Assembly (NCBI GenBank): GCA_021800805.1
Contig: JAJYYR010000001.1
Location: 806,001 to 870,000, forward strand
Origin: a bacterium
GTDB taxonomy: Bacteria; SZUA-79; Acidulodesulfobacterales; Acidulodesulfobacteraceae
DNA: 64,000 nt
Direction: 5' to 3'
Made by a program: the position numbers and the translations under genes. Below are positions 16,623-24,245 of this stretch, piece by piece. How positions within the stretch are numbered: position 1 is the first letter of the stretch; each line of letters starts with the position of its first letter. The notes under the pieces were generated by a model that was not told the DNA's origin, made no database searches, and was given only the letters and a program-made list of their open reading frames with translations.

Positions 16623-17232
16623 TATCATCTTAATCGGTTTTATGGGAGCGGGGAAGACGGAAGCCGGACGAATTTTGGCGAAAAACAGCGGATTTAATTT
16701 TTTAGACATCGACGCTTTAATAGAAAAACTTGAAGGAATAACTATTACCGATATTTTTAAGAAAAAAGGCGAGCAATATTTCAGGGACTTAGAAACGAAA
16801 ATTTTAAAAGAAATGAAAAAAAATAAATCGGATATATCTAAGGCAATAGAAAAATATACGAAGGGGTCTGAATTAGCAATAAAGGAGTCTGAATTTAATT
16901 CAGACTCCTTTATTGCCTTAAACGGAAAGGGCAAACCTTGGGTGATTTCTACCGGCGGGGGCGCGCCGGCATTTAACGGCAACTTAAAACTTATTAAAAA
17001 TATAGGAACGGTTATATATTTAAAAGCGGACGCTAAGACCATTTACGAAAGGATAAAATCGGAAATTCACAGACCGGTTTTTGGCGCAGGCGGTTTTACT
17101 CTAAAATCCGTCCGAGATAAACTAAAGGAAAGAGAAAAATTTTACGGACAGGCGGATATGATTATATACACGGACGGATTATCTATTAACGGCGTTGCCG
17201 AAGAAATAGAAATTTTTCTATCGCAAAATTAA
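16609..17232 (+). CDS. aroK: Shikimate kinase with in-frame palindromic insertion
   Basis: The 207-residue protein phosphorylates shikimate at O3. It has Walker A GFMGAGKTEAG (about 10-20), DIDALIE (about 33-39), the shikimate-binding FRDLE, STGGGAP (about 112-118) and the lid region IYERIKSEIHRPVF. Usual AroK proteins are about 170 residues. The excess lies between the FRDLE helix and STGGG, where residues about 77-104 are encoded by a nested palindromic element. The frame is preserved and all catalytic motifs remain. It starts inside the end of aroC. aroB, the usual neighbour, is 29 kb away. Confidence 0.9.
   Translation: MADNNIILIGFMGAGKTEAGRILAKNSGFNFLDIDALIEKLEGITITDIFKKKGEQYFRDLETKILKEMKKNKSDISKAIEKYTKGSELAIKESEFNSDSFIALNGKGKPWVISTGGGAPAFNGNLKLIKNIGTVIYLKADAKTIYERIKSEIHRPVFGAGGFTLKSVRDKLKEREKFYGQADMIIYTDGLSINGVAEEIEIFLSQN
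16839..16920. repeat. Nested palindromic element inserted in frame in aroK
   Basis: A perfect hairpin with 20-bp arms (16876-16895 and 16897-16916) and a 1-nt loop sits inside 10-bp outer arms TAAGGCAATA (16839-16848) and its complement (16911-16920). A partial direct copy of the core, GGGGTCTGAATT at 16863-16874, precedes it. The core GGAGTCTGAATT differs from the GGGGACAGACTT type. Confidence 0.8.
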
Positions 17233-17246
17233 AATTATAAAAAAAT

Positions 17247-17274
17247 TAAAGTTTTTAAATTACCTTGACGATTA
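17247..17274 (+). promoter_or_regulatory. Candidate sigma-28 (FliA) promoter of flagellin
   Basis: TAAAGTTT (17247-17254) matches the sigma-28 -35 consensus exactly. GACGATTA (17267-17274) matches 6 of 8 positions of the -10 GCCGATAA. The spacer is 12 bp rather than 11. It lies about 180 bp before the flagellin start, giving a long leader. Confidence 0.5.
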
Positions 17275-17413
17275 ATAAATAAAGATAGGTTAGTTGTCTA
17301 AAATTTTAGATTACAAATATAAAATATGGGGAGGTGAAAGTAAGTTCATAACAGGTATCGTCTAAAACGAAAGGACGTTAATCTATTTAAGTTATTAAAT
17401 TTAATTTAACAAT

Positions 17414-17449
17414 TTCGGCACGGATGCCGGAATAATTTATCACGGAGGA
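17414..17449 (+). promoter_or_regulatory. Hairpin and GGA-containing ribosome site in the flagellin leader (CsrA-like)
   Basis: A stem (about 17414-17420 with 17425-17432) presents the loop CGGA. A second GGA lies in the Shine-Dalgarno CACGGAGGAT just downstream. Paired GGA sites, one in a hairpin loop and one over the ribosome site, are the layout by which CsrA represses flagellin mRNA in other bacteria. Another GGGGAGG lies earlier in the leader near 17328. Confidence 0.4.
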
Positions 17450-17453
17450 TAAA

Positions 17454-18365
17454 ATGTATAACGGTCTATTTATTAATTCAAACCAGTCCGCAGTTATTGC
17501 TACTGCTAACCTTCAAAACACTAATAACCAGTTGGGGCAGTCGTTAAACGAACTTTCCAGCGGTTTGAAGATTACGGGCGCTTGGGTTGATCCCGCCGGC
17601 TACGAAATTGCTCAAACCTTAAACGCAAATACTTTAGGTATCAATCAGGCAACTTCAAACGCCAACAACGGAAACTCTTTAATCAACATTGCGTCGGGCG
17701 CTCTTTCGACTATTCAGGGCATGTTAGGCACGATGCAGACGCTTGCGACCAACGCCGCCAACGGAACTAACAGCCTCCAAAACCAACAAGCATTAAACAG
17801 CGAGTTCCAGCAGTTACAATCTGAGATTACGCAGATTGCAAATTCGACGCAGTTTAACGGGCTTAATCTTTTAAATGCTGTGTCGGGCTCTAGTCTGACA
17901 AATTCGGTAAGCGCTTTTTCGTTTCAGATTGGACCTAATGCCGATACTGCTAATAATCAAATTTCCGTTTCCATTCAAGGAGTGGCGGCAAACTTGTTAG
18001 GATTAACAAACGCAAGCGGTAGTATTATTACCTCTAGTTTACAGACGGTTAAATTGACCGGAAGCACGACGTCTGCCGGTAGTGCCAGCGCATTAATCGC
18101 TCTTTCGGCGGTTCAGGCGGCTGTTAATCAGGTTGCCGGTATAAGCGGTCAGCTCGGTTCTTATCAAAACAGGGTTACCCAGATACTCGGAAATCTTCAG
18201 ACTGAAGGAACAAACACGCAGGCGGCATATAATAACATAATGGACGTAAATTTTGCGCAGGAAATGTCGCACTTTACATTGCTATCGACTCTTGCTCAAT
18301 CAGGCGAAGCAATGCTTTCGCAGGCTTCGATGGTTCCGCAGGGACTTTTGACGCTGTTGAAGTAA
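17454..18365 (+). CDS. fliC: Flagellin with extremely low charge
   Basis: The 303-residue protein has the D0/D1 ends of flagellin: an N-terminal QLGQSLNELSSGLKI with PAGYEIAQTL, and a C-terminal NNIMDVNFAQEMSHFTLLSTLAQSGEAMLSQASMVPQGLLTLL. The central part is short. By count it has only 3 Lys, 1 Arg, 3 Asp and 7 Glu (14 of 303). Several normally conserved charged positions are replaced, for example ELSSGLKITGAWVDPAG where RLSSGLRINSAKDDAAG is usual. Low surface charge is common in proteins exposed to acid. It is preceded by a sigma-28-like promoter and a structured leader, and followed by flaG, fliD and fliS. The many Ser, Thr and Asn residues could accept glycans made by the downstream genes. 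Confidence 0.92.
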   Translation: MYNGLFINSNQSAVIATANLQNTNNQLGQSLNELSSGLKITGAWVDPAGYEIAQTLNANTLGINQATSNANNGNSLINIASGALSTIQGMLGTMQTLATNAANGTNSLQNQQALNSEFQQLQSEITQIANSTQFNGLNLLNAVSGSSLTNSVSAFSFQIGPNADTANNQISVSIQGVAANLLGLTNASGSIITSSLQTVKLTGSTTSAGSASALIALSAVQAAVNQVAGISGQLGSYQNRVTQILGNLQTEGTNTQAAYNNIMDVNFAQEMSHFTLLSTLAQSGEAMLSQASMVPQGLLTLLK

Positions 18366-18370
18366 CGAGA

Positions 18371-18409
18371 TAGGGATTTCGGGGACAGACTTAAGTCTGT
18401 CCCCTTAGC
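18371..18409. repeat. GGGGACAGACTT palindrome downstream of flagellin
   Basis: A perfect 24-bp palindrome (two 12-bp arms GGGGACAGACTT and complement, no gap) occupies 18381-18404, with weaker outer TAGGG/CCCTA pairing. It lies between fliC and flaG. No T-tract follows, so it is a weak candidate for termination. Confidence 0.75.
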
Positions 18410-18436
18410 CCTAAATTAAAAAAGAAGTGATATATT

Positions 18437-18877
18437 ATGGAACAGTTATTATTGAACATAAATACGATAAATGCAGCGAACAATAATACATATAAGATTT
18501 CTGCAAACTCTAATAATAGCAACTCCGTTGGACAAAATATAGGCAATAACGGCAATGCCGGTAATAAATCGATATCAGACGATACAAATACAAATATTAA
18601 TAATGTAGGGGACGGACTTAAGTCCGTCCCCCGAAACGATACTAGTAATAACGCCGAGAAAGAAAAAGAATTAAGCAAGCAGGTAGAATCTAATCTTAAT
18701 CCGGCTCCTATGCTGTCTCAGGCGATGCTTTTTAAATGGGATTCTAATGCCGGGGGCGCCGTCATCAACGTAGTGGATTTTAAAACTGGAAAGGTTTTGG
18801 CACAGATTCCGCCTAACTCTGTTTTAAAAATGATGGCAAATTATCAAAAGGGTTCGCTTTATAACGGAAAACTTTAA
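18437..18877 (+). CDS. flaG: FlaG-family flagellar protein
   Basis: The 146-residue protein has a low-complexity Asn/Ser-rich N-terminal half. The C-terminal domain is typical of FlaG: MLFKWDSNAGGAVINVVDFKTGKVLAQIPPNSVLKM, close to the family pattern of a beta hairpin followed by QIPxxxxL. FlaG influences filament length in several bacteria. Residues about 58-65 (GDGLKSVP) are encoded by a perfect 24-bp palindrome of the GGGGAC family, inserted in frame in the disordered half. It sits between flagellin and fliD with normal ribosome sites. Confidence 0.85.
   Translation: MEQLLLNINTINAANNNTYKISANSNNSNSVGQNIGNNGNAGNKSISDDTNTNINNVGDGLKSVPRNDTSNNAEKEKELSKQVESNLNPAPMLSQAMLFKWDSNAGGAVINVVDFKTGKVLAQIPPNSVLKMMANYQKGSLYNGKL
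18608..18631. repeat. GGGGACGGACTT palindrome inside flaG
   Basis: A perfect 24-bp palindrome (12-bp arms, no gap), 227 bp from the copy at 18381 and differing by one symmetric substitution. It is read in frame as part of flaG. Confidence 0.75.
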
Positions 18878-18891
18878 AAAGGTGATTTAAA

Positions 18892-20340
18892 ATGTCAGTA
18901 TCCGGAACAAGTAGTCTAACTCCCAGCTCATATCCTAATCAGGGTCTTATAGTTATGGGAACGGGTCCCATGTCGGGAATAAACTACTCCGCTATATTAA
19001 ATGCTCTCGATCAAGCGTTATCCGCGCCCATTACTTTAATGCAGGCACAGGAAACGCCCTTAAATAACCAGCTTTCTGCATGGCAGTCGATAGGTTCCGA
19101 TGTTTCGGCGTTAAGCTCTTCCGCTTCTGCTTTAGGACAGCCGTCATTATACGCATCTTATACGGCAACTTCCAGCAATACTTCGGTCGCGACTGCGCAG
19201 ACTTCATCGTCCGCCATTCCAGGAACTTATTATCTAAACGTAACGACTTTAGCCGCACAGGACGTAGTAGCGTCGCAGGGGGTAGCCGCTACCTCTACCG
19301 CCGTGGGGACGGGAACTTTCAGCATTACGGTTAACGGAAAGCAGACTAATATAAACATTACTTCTTCGAACGACACTCTTGCAGGTCTTGCTCAAGCTAT
19401 AAACAATTCGTCGAGCGCGGCGGGGGTTACGGCTTCGGTTATAAACAACGGCGGCACTACTAATCCTTATCAACTTGTCCTAACAAGCAATAATACCGGA
19501 ACTAATTATACGATTTCTACCACCGACAGCCTTACGGGGGGTACGGCTCTAACGTTTACGACTACTCAAGCCGCCCAGAATGCGGCTATAAGCTTTGAAG
19601 GAATAAATATCGCGAGTCAATCGAATACCATAAAAAACGTTATTCCGGGAGTTACTTTAAGCCTTGCAGGCATCGGTTCTACGACTATTACGGTAGGATT
19701 GAATACTAGTACCATAGATAATGCCGTAAGCAGTTTTATTTCCGCCTATAATAAAGTAATCGGCGACGTGGCTAATCAAAACACTGTTACGACAAGCGGT
19801 TCGGGTAATAATAAGAGTGCTTCTATGGGTCCTTTGGGCGGAAATATTTCCCTTGCTAATCTCGTAAACAACTTGAGCGGCTTTATCGGAAGCGAAGCGC
19901 CGGGTCTTTCGGGAGATGCGGGGCTTGCTTCGACTTTCGGCATTACTCAAAATTCCAGCGGATCGGGAAACCTTACGCTTAATACTACAACTCTAAATAA
20001 TATGCTTACATCCAATCCTCAGGAGGTTCAGCAATATTTCAGCTCGTTGGTCAACGGTTCGCCTACCGCGGGCGGCGTTTCGATGCCGGGAGGAATGACG
20101 AATTTTTTGGGTACTTACACTAACCCCGCAAACGGAGTAATACAGTTCAGCGAGCAGGATATTAACGACCAGCTTACCGCAATGAACAATCAGATATCCC
20201 TTCAGCAGGCGCTTGTTCAGGAACAGATGGGAATGTACACTAAACAGTTTTCAAGTCTCGAATCATATATAGGACAGATGCAAACTACAAATTCGAGTAT
20301 GTCCAACAGCATAAAACAAATGCTCGCAAGCGGAGCATAA
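18892..20340 (+). CDS. fliD: FliD flagellar cap protein, without arginine or histidine
   Basis: The 482-residue filament cap (hook-associated protein 2) has the FliD_N region (GINYSAILNALDQALSAPITLMQAQETPLNNQLSAWQSIGSDV). The central beta-rich part follows (GTFSITVNGKQTNINITSSNDTLAGLAQAIN) and the C-terminus is helical (QDINDQLTAMNNQISLQQALVQEQMGMYTKQFSSLESYIGQM). I count no Arg, no His and only 6 Lys, 10 Asp and 7 Glu, the same low-charge style as the flagellin and unlike cytoplasmic FliS next to it. It is exported and caps the growing filament. The ribosome site is AAGGTGAT. fliS follows after 30 nt. Confidence 0.92.
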   Translation: MSVSGTSSLTPSSYPNQGLIVMGTGPMSGINYSAILNALDQALSAPITLMQAQETPLNNQLSAWQSIGSDVSALSSSASALGQPSLYASYTATSSNTSVATAQTSSSAIPGTYYLNVTTLAAQDVVASQGVAATSTAVGTGTFSITVNGKQTNINITSSNDTLAGLAQAINNSSSAAGVTASVINNGGTTNPYQLVLTSNNTGTNYTISTTDSLTGGTALTFTTTQAAQNAAISFEGINIASQSNTIKNVIPGVTLSLAGIGSTTITVGLNTSTIDNAVSSFISAYNKVIGDVANQNTVTTSGSGNNKSASMGPLGGNISLANLVNNLSGFIGSEAPGLSGDAGLASTFGITQNSSGSGNLTLNTTTLNNMLTSNPQEVQQYFSSLVNGSPTAGGVSMPGGMTNFLGTYTNPANGVIQFSEQDINDQLTAMNNQISLQQALVQEQMGMYTKQFSSLESYIGQMQTTNSSMSNSIKQMLASGA

Positions 20341-20370
20341 ATATAAATTTAATGGGGAGTTAAAATCGTT

Positions 20371-20832
20371 ATGGACGGAATATCTAAATACGAAAACGTA
20401 AACGTTAACACTGTAGATCAAGGAACGCTCATTATTATGGCATATGAAGGAGCTATAGCATTTATTAAAACTGCTAAAGAAAAGCTCTCGCAAAACGATT
20501 ATGCCGGCAAGTCGATAAATATATCAAATGCAGTATCTATAATAAACGAACTTAATGCAAGGCTCAATATGGAAAAAGGCGGGGAAACCGCAAAAAATTT
20601 AAACAAACTCTATACATTTTTATCTATACATCTGACGACCGCAAATCTTAAAAGAGATGCCCACAAATTAGACGAATCAATTTCCATAATGCAGAATCTT
20701 TTAAACGGTTGGAAAATTATCATAGAAAAAGAAAAACATAATGCTTCTAATGCAACCGACGTAAATATACAACCTTCGCAACCGATGGCAAATATGGGTC
20801 CAATCGCGGGAGGTATCGCCGTAACTGCCTAA
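20371..20832 (+). CDS. fliS: FliS, flagellin export chaperone
   Basis: The 153-residue cytoplasmic helical protein has the FliS pattern: a Y-x-x-x-x-V-x-T start (KYENVNVNTVDQGTLIIMAYEGAIAFIKTAKEKL), the INELNARLNMEKGGETAKNLNKLYTFLSIHLTTANLKRD core and a variable tail. It binds the C-terminus of flagellin to stop premature polymerisation. Its normal charge content contrasts with the exported proteins before it. The next gene starts 4 nt after its stop, so the glycosyltransferase genes are probably transcribed with it. Confidence 0.9.
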   Translation: MDGISKYENVNVNTVDQGTLIIMAYEGAIAFIKTAKEKLSQNDYAGKSINISNAVSIINELNARLNMEKGGETAKNLNKLYTFLSIHLTTANLKRDAHKLDESISIMQNLLNGWKIIIEKEKHNASNATDVNIQPSQPMANMGPIAGGIAVTA

Positions 20833-20836
20833 TTTA

Positions 20837-22429
20837 ATGAGAAATATATTAATATTTCAGACAAGGAGAATAGGCGATTTTTTTCAATCCGTCCCGCTGA
20901 TAGATGCTATTTTTGACAAAGATAACGGAAGAATAAATAATATCGATATATTAATAAATGAAAGCATATATAATATAAAAGATATTTTCGGCAATAGAGT
21001 TAATCTTCTTACATACAAAAGTTTACTAAAATCTTTTTATGTTTCCGGCAGTTTTTTAAGTAATTTTGATTTTTTTTTATCCGATTTTTTCTCTAAATAC
21101 GACGTCGTCGTCAATTTGAATTATGATTTTACCAATTCTCTCTTTATAAACTTTTTTAAAAATCAAAAAAGAGGCTTTATCGCGCTGAACAAATCTCCCA
21201 AAACTGCCGAGGCTGTTTCGAGAGCGGGCGCATCCAATTATCTATTTAATATAGTAAAAAACCGGAATTTAAACAAAATAAATATAGTCGACGTATATTC
21301 TTTAATAGGGATTGGAAAACCGGCGAAAATAAAGCCTTATTACGATATAATAAATTTACGGAGTTCTAAGAGCAAAGCAAGGAGAATCAATAACTCCCAA
21401 CCTCTAAGGATATGTATATCTATAGGCGCGACTTCCGTCAAAAGGATATGGCAGACGGAAAACTATGTTTCGTTAATAAAATTGTTTGCAGGAAATTTTA
21501 ACTGCGAAATAGCTATAGTCGGAACATCCGAAGAATCCGCCTCTGCCGCAGAAATAAAAAGAAATCTGACCGGGGACGTTAACGTTTTAGATTTGACGGG
21601 CAAGACCACCCTTAGCGAGCTGATTTATCTCATAAAAGATTTTGACCTTATTATAGCCGCCGATACGGGAACTCTGCATATAGCGCAAATTTTTAACGTG
21701 CCTTCCGTTTCTATTTTTACAGGGAACGCAAATTTTTATGAAACGGGACCGCATACCGAAGATTCTCTTATTATTTATTCAAATACCGATTGTTATCCAT
21801 GTTTACAGCACGAACCCTGCAGATTTAACTATGCCTGTAAAAACGATATTATACCCGAAGATGTTTTTAATATTTCCTTACTGCAAATTAAGAAAAATAA
21901 ATTAGATTCATTAAACATAAAAACCGATATAAAAAAAAATATCCAAAAAGGAAATTTCTCCGTCGCCGTTTGCAGGCATTTAGATTCTATTCATTTTTAT
22001 CCTATGTTTAAGCAGAAAATAGCTAAAGCAGGCTTTGCGTCGGAGATATTAAAATTCTGCTGGATCAACGTCCTTTCAAAAAATATCGTAAAAATAGATA
22101 GAGATAAAATTTTGAGATATACCAAAAAATATTATAAAATAAACAAAACTTCGATCGATTCCTTAGTCCGCGAATTTTCGTTCGTAAAAACCGTGTTTGA
22201 AAACGGACTGCAGTCGTTCGGTCGATACGGCAATAATATAGAAGATAACGATGCGCCGTACTTTGAAAAATTTAAAGATTCCGTCAAATCTATAGGATTG
22301 AATTATAGCTATCTTAAGCTTGCCTGCGATTATTTTATGGATGAATTAAATTCATCGGGAATTTTAAAAAGTTTCGACGATATAATTCTACTTTTAGATA
22401 ATGCGGTTAGTTTACTAAAGATGTTTTAA
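20837..22429 (+). CDS. GT9 (heptosyltransferase-like) glycosyltransferase
   Basis: The 530-residue cytoplasmic enzyme starts with the GT9 motif ILIFQTRRIGDFFQSVPLIDA. It carries the nucleotide-sugar site AADTGTLHIAQIFNVPSVSIFTG near residues 275-297. A cysteine-containing stretch CYPCLQHEPC follows, and then about 190 extra helical residues beyond the usual GT9 length. GT9 enzymes transfer heptose or similar sugars. The location 4 nt after fliS, and a second GT9 two genes on, suggest modification of flagellin rather than LPS. The sugar cannot be read from sequence. Confidence 0.78.
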   Translation: MRNILIFQTRRIGDFFQSVPLIDAIFDKDNGRINNIDILINESIYNIKDIFGNRVNLLTYKSLLKSFYVSGSFLSNFDFFLSDFFSKYDVVVNLNYDFTNSLFINFFKNQKRGFIALNKSPKTAEAVSRAGASNYLFNIVKNRNLNKINIVDVYSLIGIGKPAKIKPYYDIINLRSSKSKARRINNSQPLRICISIGATSVKRIWQTENYVSLIKLFAGNFNCEIAIVGTSEESASAAEIKRNLTGDVNVLDLTGKTTLSELIYLIKDFDLIIAADTGTLHIAQIFNVPSVSIFTGNANFYETGPHTEDSLIIYSNTDCYPCLQHEPCRFNYACKNDIIPEDVFNISLLQIKKNKLDSLNIKTDIKKNIQKGNFSVAVCRHLDSIHFYPMFKQKIAKAGFASEILKFCWINVLSKNIVKIDRDKILRYTKKYYKINKTSIDSLVREFSFVKTVFENGLQSFGRYGNNIEDNDAPYFEKFKDSVKSIGLNYSYLKLACDYFMDELNSSGILKSFDDIILLLDNAVSLLKMF

Positions 22430-22433
22430 ATAT

Positions 22434-24245
22434 ATGGATTATTCAAATATAAATATAAGCCGTAACGACTTAAGTTTCGAAATTGTTCGAACTAAATCCG
22501 CATCTGCGCCGTCTTTTAAAATCAACGGCATAACCGTTCATTCCGTTTACGACCCGGCTTTAGAAGCGCAAAAATGGGCGGTTCAGATTGTCGATAAAAT
22601 AGTAAAGGATGGTAACCCCGATAAAATTATAATTTTCGGTCTTGGCGCAGGGTATCATATAACGGCGTTAATCAACTCGTTAACCGTCAAAGGAAAAAAC
22701 TTCGAGGGAATAGAAATAGAAATTATAGAGCCCTCTACTATTTCGCTAAATTTTATAAAAAGCAACTTTAATGTTTCGGAATTATTAAAAAAAATAAAGC
22801 TAATTATTTTAGATTCCGAAACGGAAATTTCCGAGAAACTCGAACTTGATAAAGGAAATATATTGTTTTGCGAATTGCCGTCATATAAAAAAATATTCCC
22901 TGACGCTTATGACTTAATATATAAACTTTACGGAATAAGCCAGTTTTTTAGCTCGTCTTCGTTCAAGATTTTGGTGGTCCAGCCTATGTACGGCGGATCT
23001 TCCACTATAGGAAATTACCTGCATTCCGCCCTTTTAAACTTAGGTTACGATGCAAAAATACTTGACTTTTCAAAATTTTACGACGCTTATAAATATATGG
23101 GGGAATTTACGCCTAATGAAGACCATGTAAATTCTTTAAAGCAGGGGCTTTTTAACCTTATGTCTGAAGCCCTGCTTTCATCCGTTTTTAACGACCCGCC
23201 CGATTTGATTATTTTTATGGCGCAGTCGCCCGCGAGCGAAAGAACTTTGTCGAAGTTAAGGAGTATGGGGATTAAAACGGCTTACTGGTTCGTAGAAGAT
23301 TTCAGGACGCTTACCTATTGGAATACTATCGTAAAAAACGTCGATTATTTCTTTACCATACAGAAAGACGATTTTTTTGAAGAGCTGAAAAATATCGGCG
23401 CGGATAATTATTATTATCTTCCCTTAGCCTGCCTCCCGGGTTTTCATAAGAAAATTACCAAACCAAACAAAGAAGACGAATTAAAATACGGTTCGGACGT
23501 CAGTTTTGCAGGAGCCGGCTATTTCAATAGAAAGAACGTATTTGCAAAATTATTAGATTTTAACTTTAAAATATGGGGAAACGACTGGCATGCGGGATTG
23601 CCGTTAAGCCTGTTTATTCAAGAAGGCGGAAAAAGATTTAACGAGGAAGAAGCGGTTAAAATTTATAACTATTCAAAAATAAATATAAATCTTCATTCTT
23701 CTATTTGGCACCGGGATATTAATCCAAACGGCGATTTTCTAAATCCGAGAGTTTATGAAATTTTAGCCTGCGGCGGTTTCCAGTTGGTCGATAGGCGTAA
23801 ATATTTAAACGGGGCGTTTGAAGACGGAAAAGATTTGGTCGTTTTCGAAAGCGTCGACGACTTGAGAAAAAAAATTAAATATTATCTTGCAAACGAAAAC
23901 GAAAGACTGGCTATAGCCGAACGCGGACGCGAAACCGCAACAAAAAATCATACTTACGAACGCCGCATTAAAGAAATGATGGGAATAATACTTTTGGATT
24001 CTTACGATCAAATAAAATTAAAATTGATTTACAGAAAGGAAAGCATTTCAAAACTTTTAAAAGAAACGGAAAACAATAAAGAACTACAAAGCCTTATTAT
24101 GCAATTTGCCGATAGGAAATCCCTTTCTATAAAAGATATGGTAGATAGCATAAAGAGCGGCAAAGGCAGATTGTCTAAATCTGAAGCTATGATATTAATG
24201 CTCTGGGCTATTAAAACAAAATTAGTTAAGCTGGAAGGACTTTGA
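22434..24245 (+). CDS. Two-domain protein: Maf/MptE-like N-terminus plus CgeB-type glycosyltransferase
   Basis: The 603-residue protein has an N-terminal part (about 1-175). It contains YDPALEAQKWAVQIVDK and a Rossmann-like IIIFGLGAGYHITALI, recalling the start of flagellin-modifying Maf/DUF115-type proteins. Residues about 180-520 form a GT4-like CgeB transferase, with ILVVQPMYGGSSTIGNYLHSAL, the VSFAGAGYFNRKNVF linker and the donor-site region NPRVYEILACGGFQLVDRRKYL. The helical tail is charged. Maf-family proteins are glycosyltransferases dedicated to flagellin in several genera, which fits the position behind fliS. The assignment of the N-terminus is by pattern only. The end overlaps the next gene by 4 nt. 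Confidence 0.65.
   Translation: MDYSNINISRNDLSFEIVRTKSASAPSFKINGITVHSVYDPALEAQKWAVQIVDKIVKDGNPDKIIIFGLGAGYHITALINSLTVKGKNFEGIEIEIIEPSTISLNFIKSNFNVSELLKKIKLIILDSETEISEKLELDKGNILFCELPSYKKIFPDAYDLIYKLYGISQFFSSSSFKILVVQPMYGGSSTIGNYLHSALLNLGYDAKILDFSKFYDAYKYMGEFTPNEDHVNSLKQGLFNLMSEALLSSVFNDPPDLIIFMAQSPASERTLSKLRSMGIKTAYWFVEDFRTLTYWNTIVKNVDYFFTIQKDDFFEELKNIGADNYYYLPLACLPGFHKKITKPNKEDELKYGSDVSFAGAGYFNRKNVFAKLLDFNFKIWGNDWHAGLPLSLFIQEGGKRFNEEEAVKIYNYSKININLHSSIWHRDINPNGDFLNPRVYEILACGGFQLVDRRKYLNGAFEDGKDLVVFESVDDLRKKIKYYLANENERLAIAERGRETATKNHTYERRIKEMMGIILLDSYDQIKLKLIYRKESISKLLKETENNKELQSLIMQFADRKSLSIKDMVDSIKSGKGRLSKSEAMILMLWAIKTKLVKLEGL

Noticed and set aside
18381..18404. The palindrome after flagellin as an intrinsic terminator
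   Set aside because: No T-run follows the hairpin, and the same palindrome occurs inside flaG as coding sequence.
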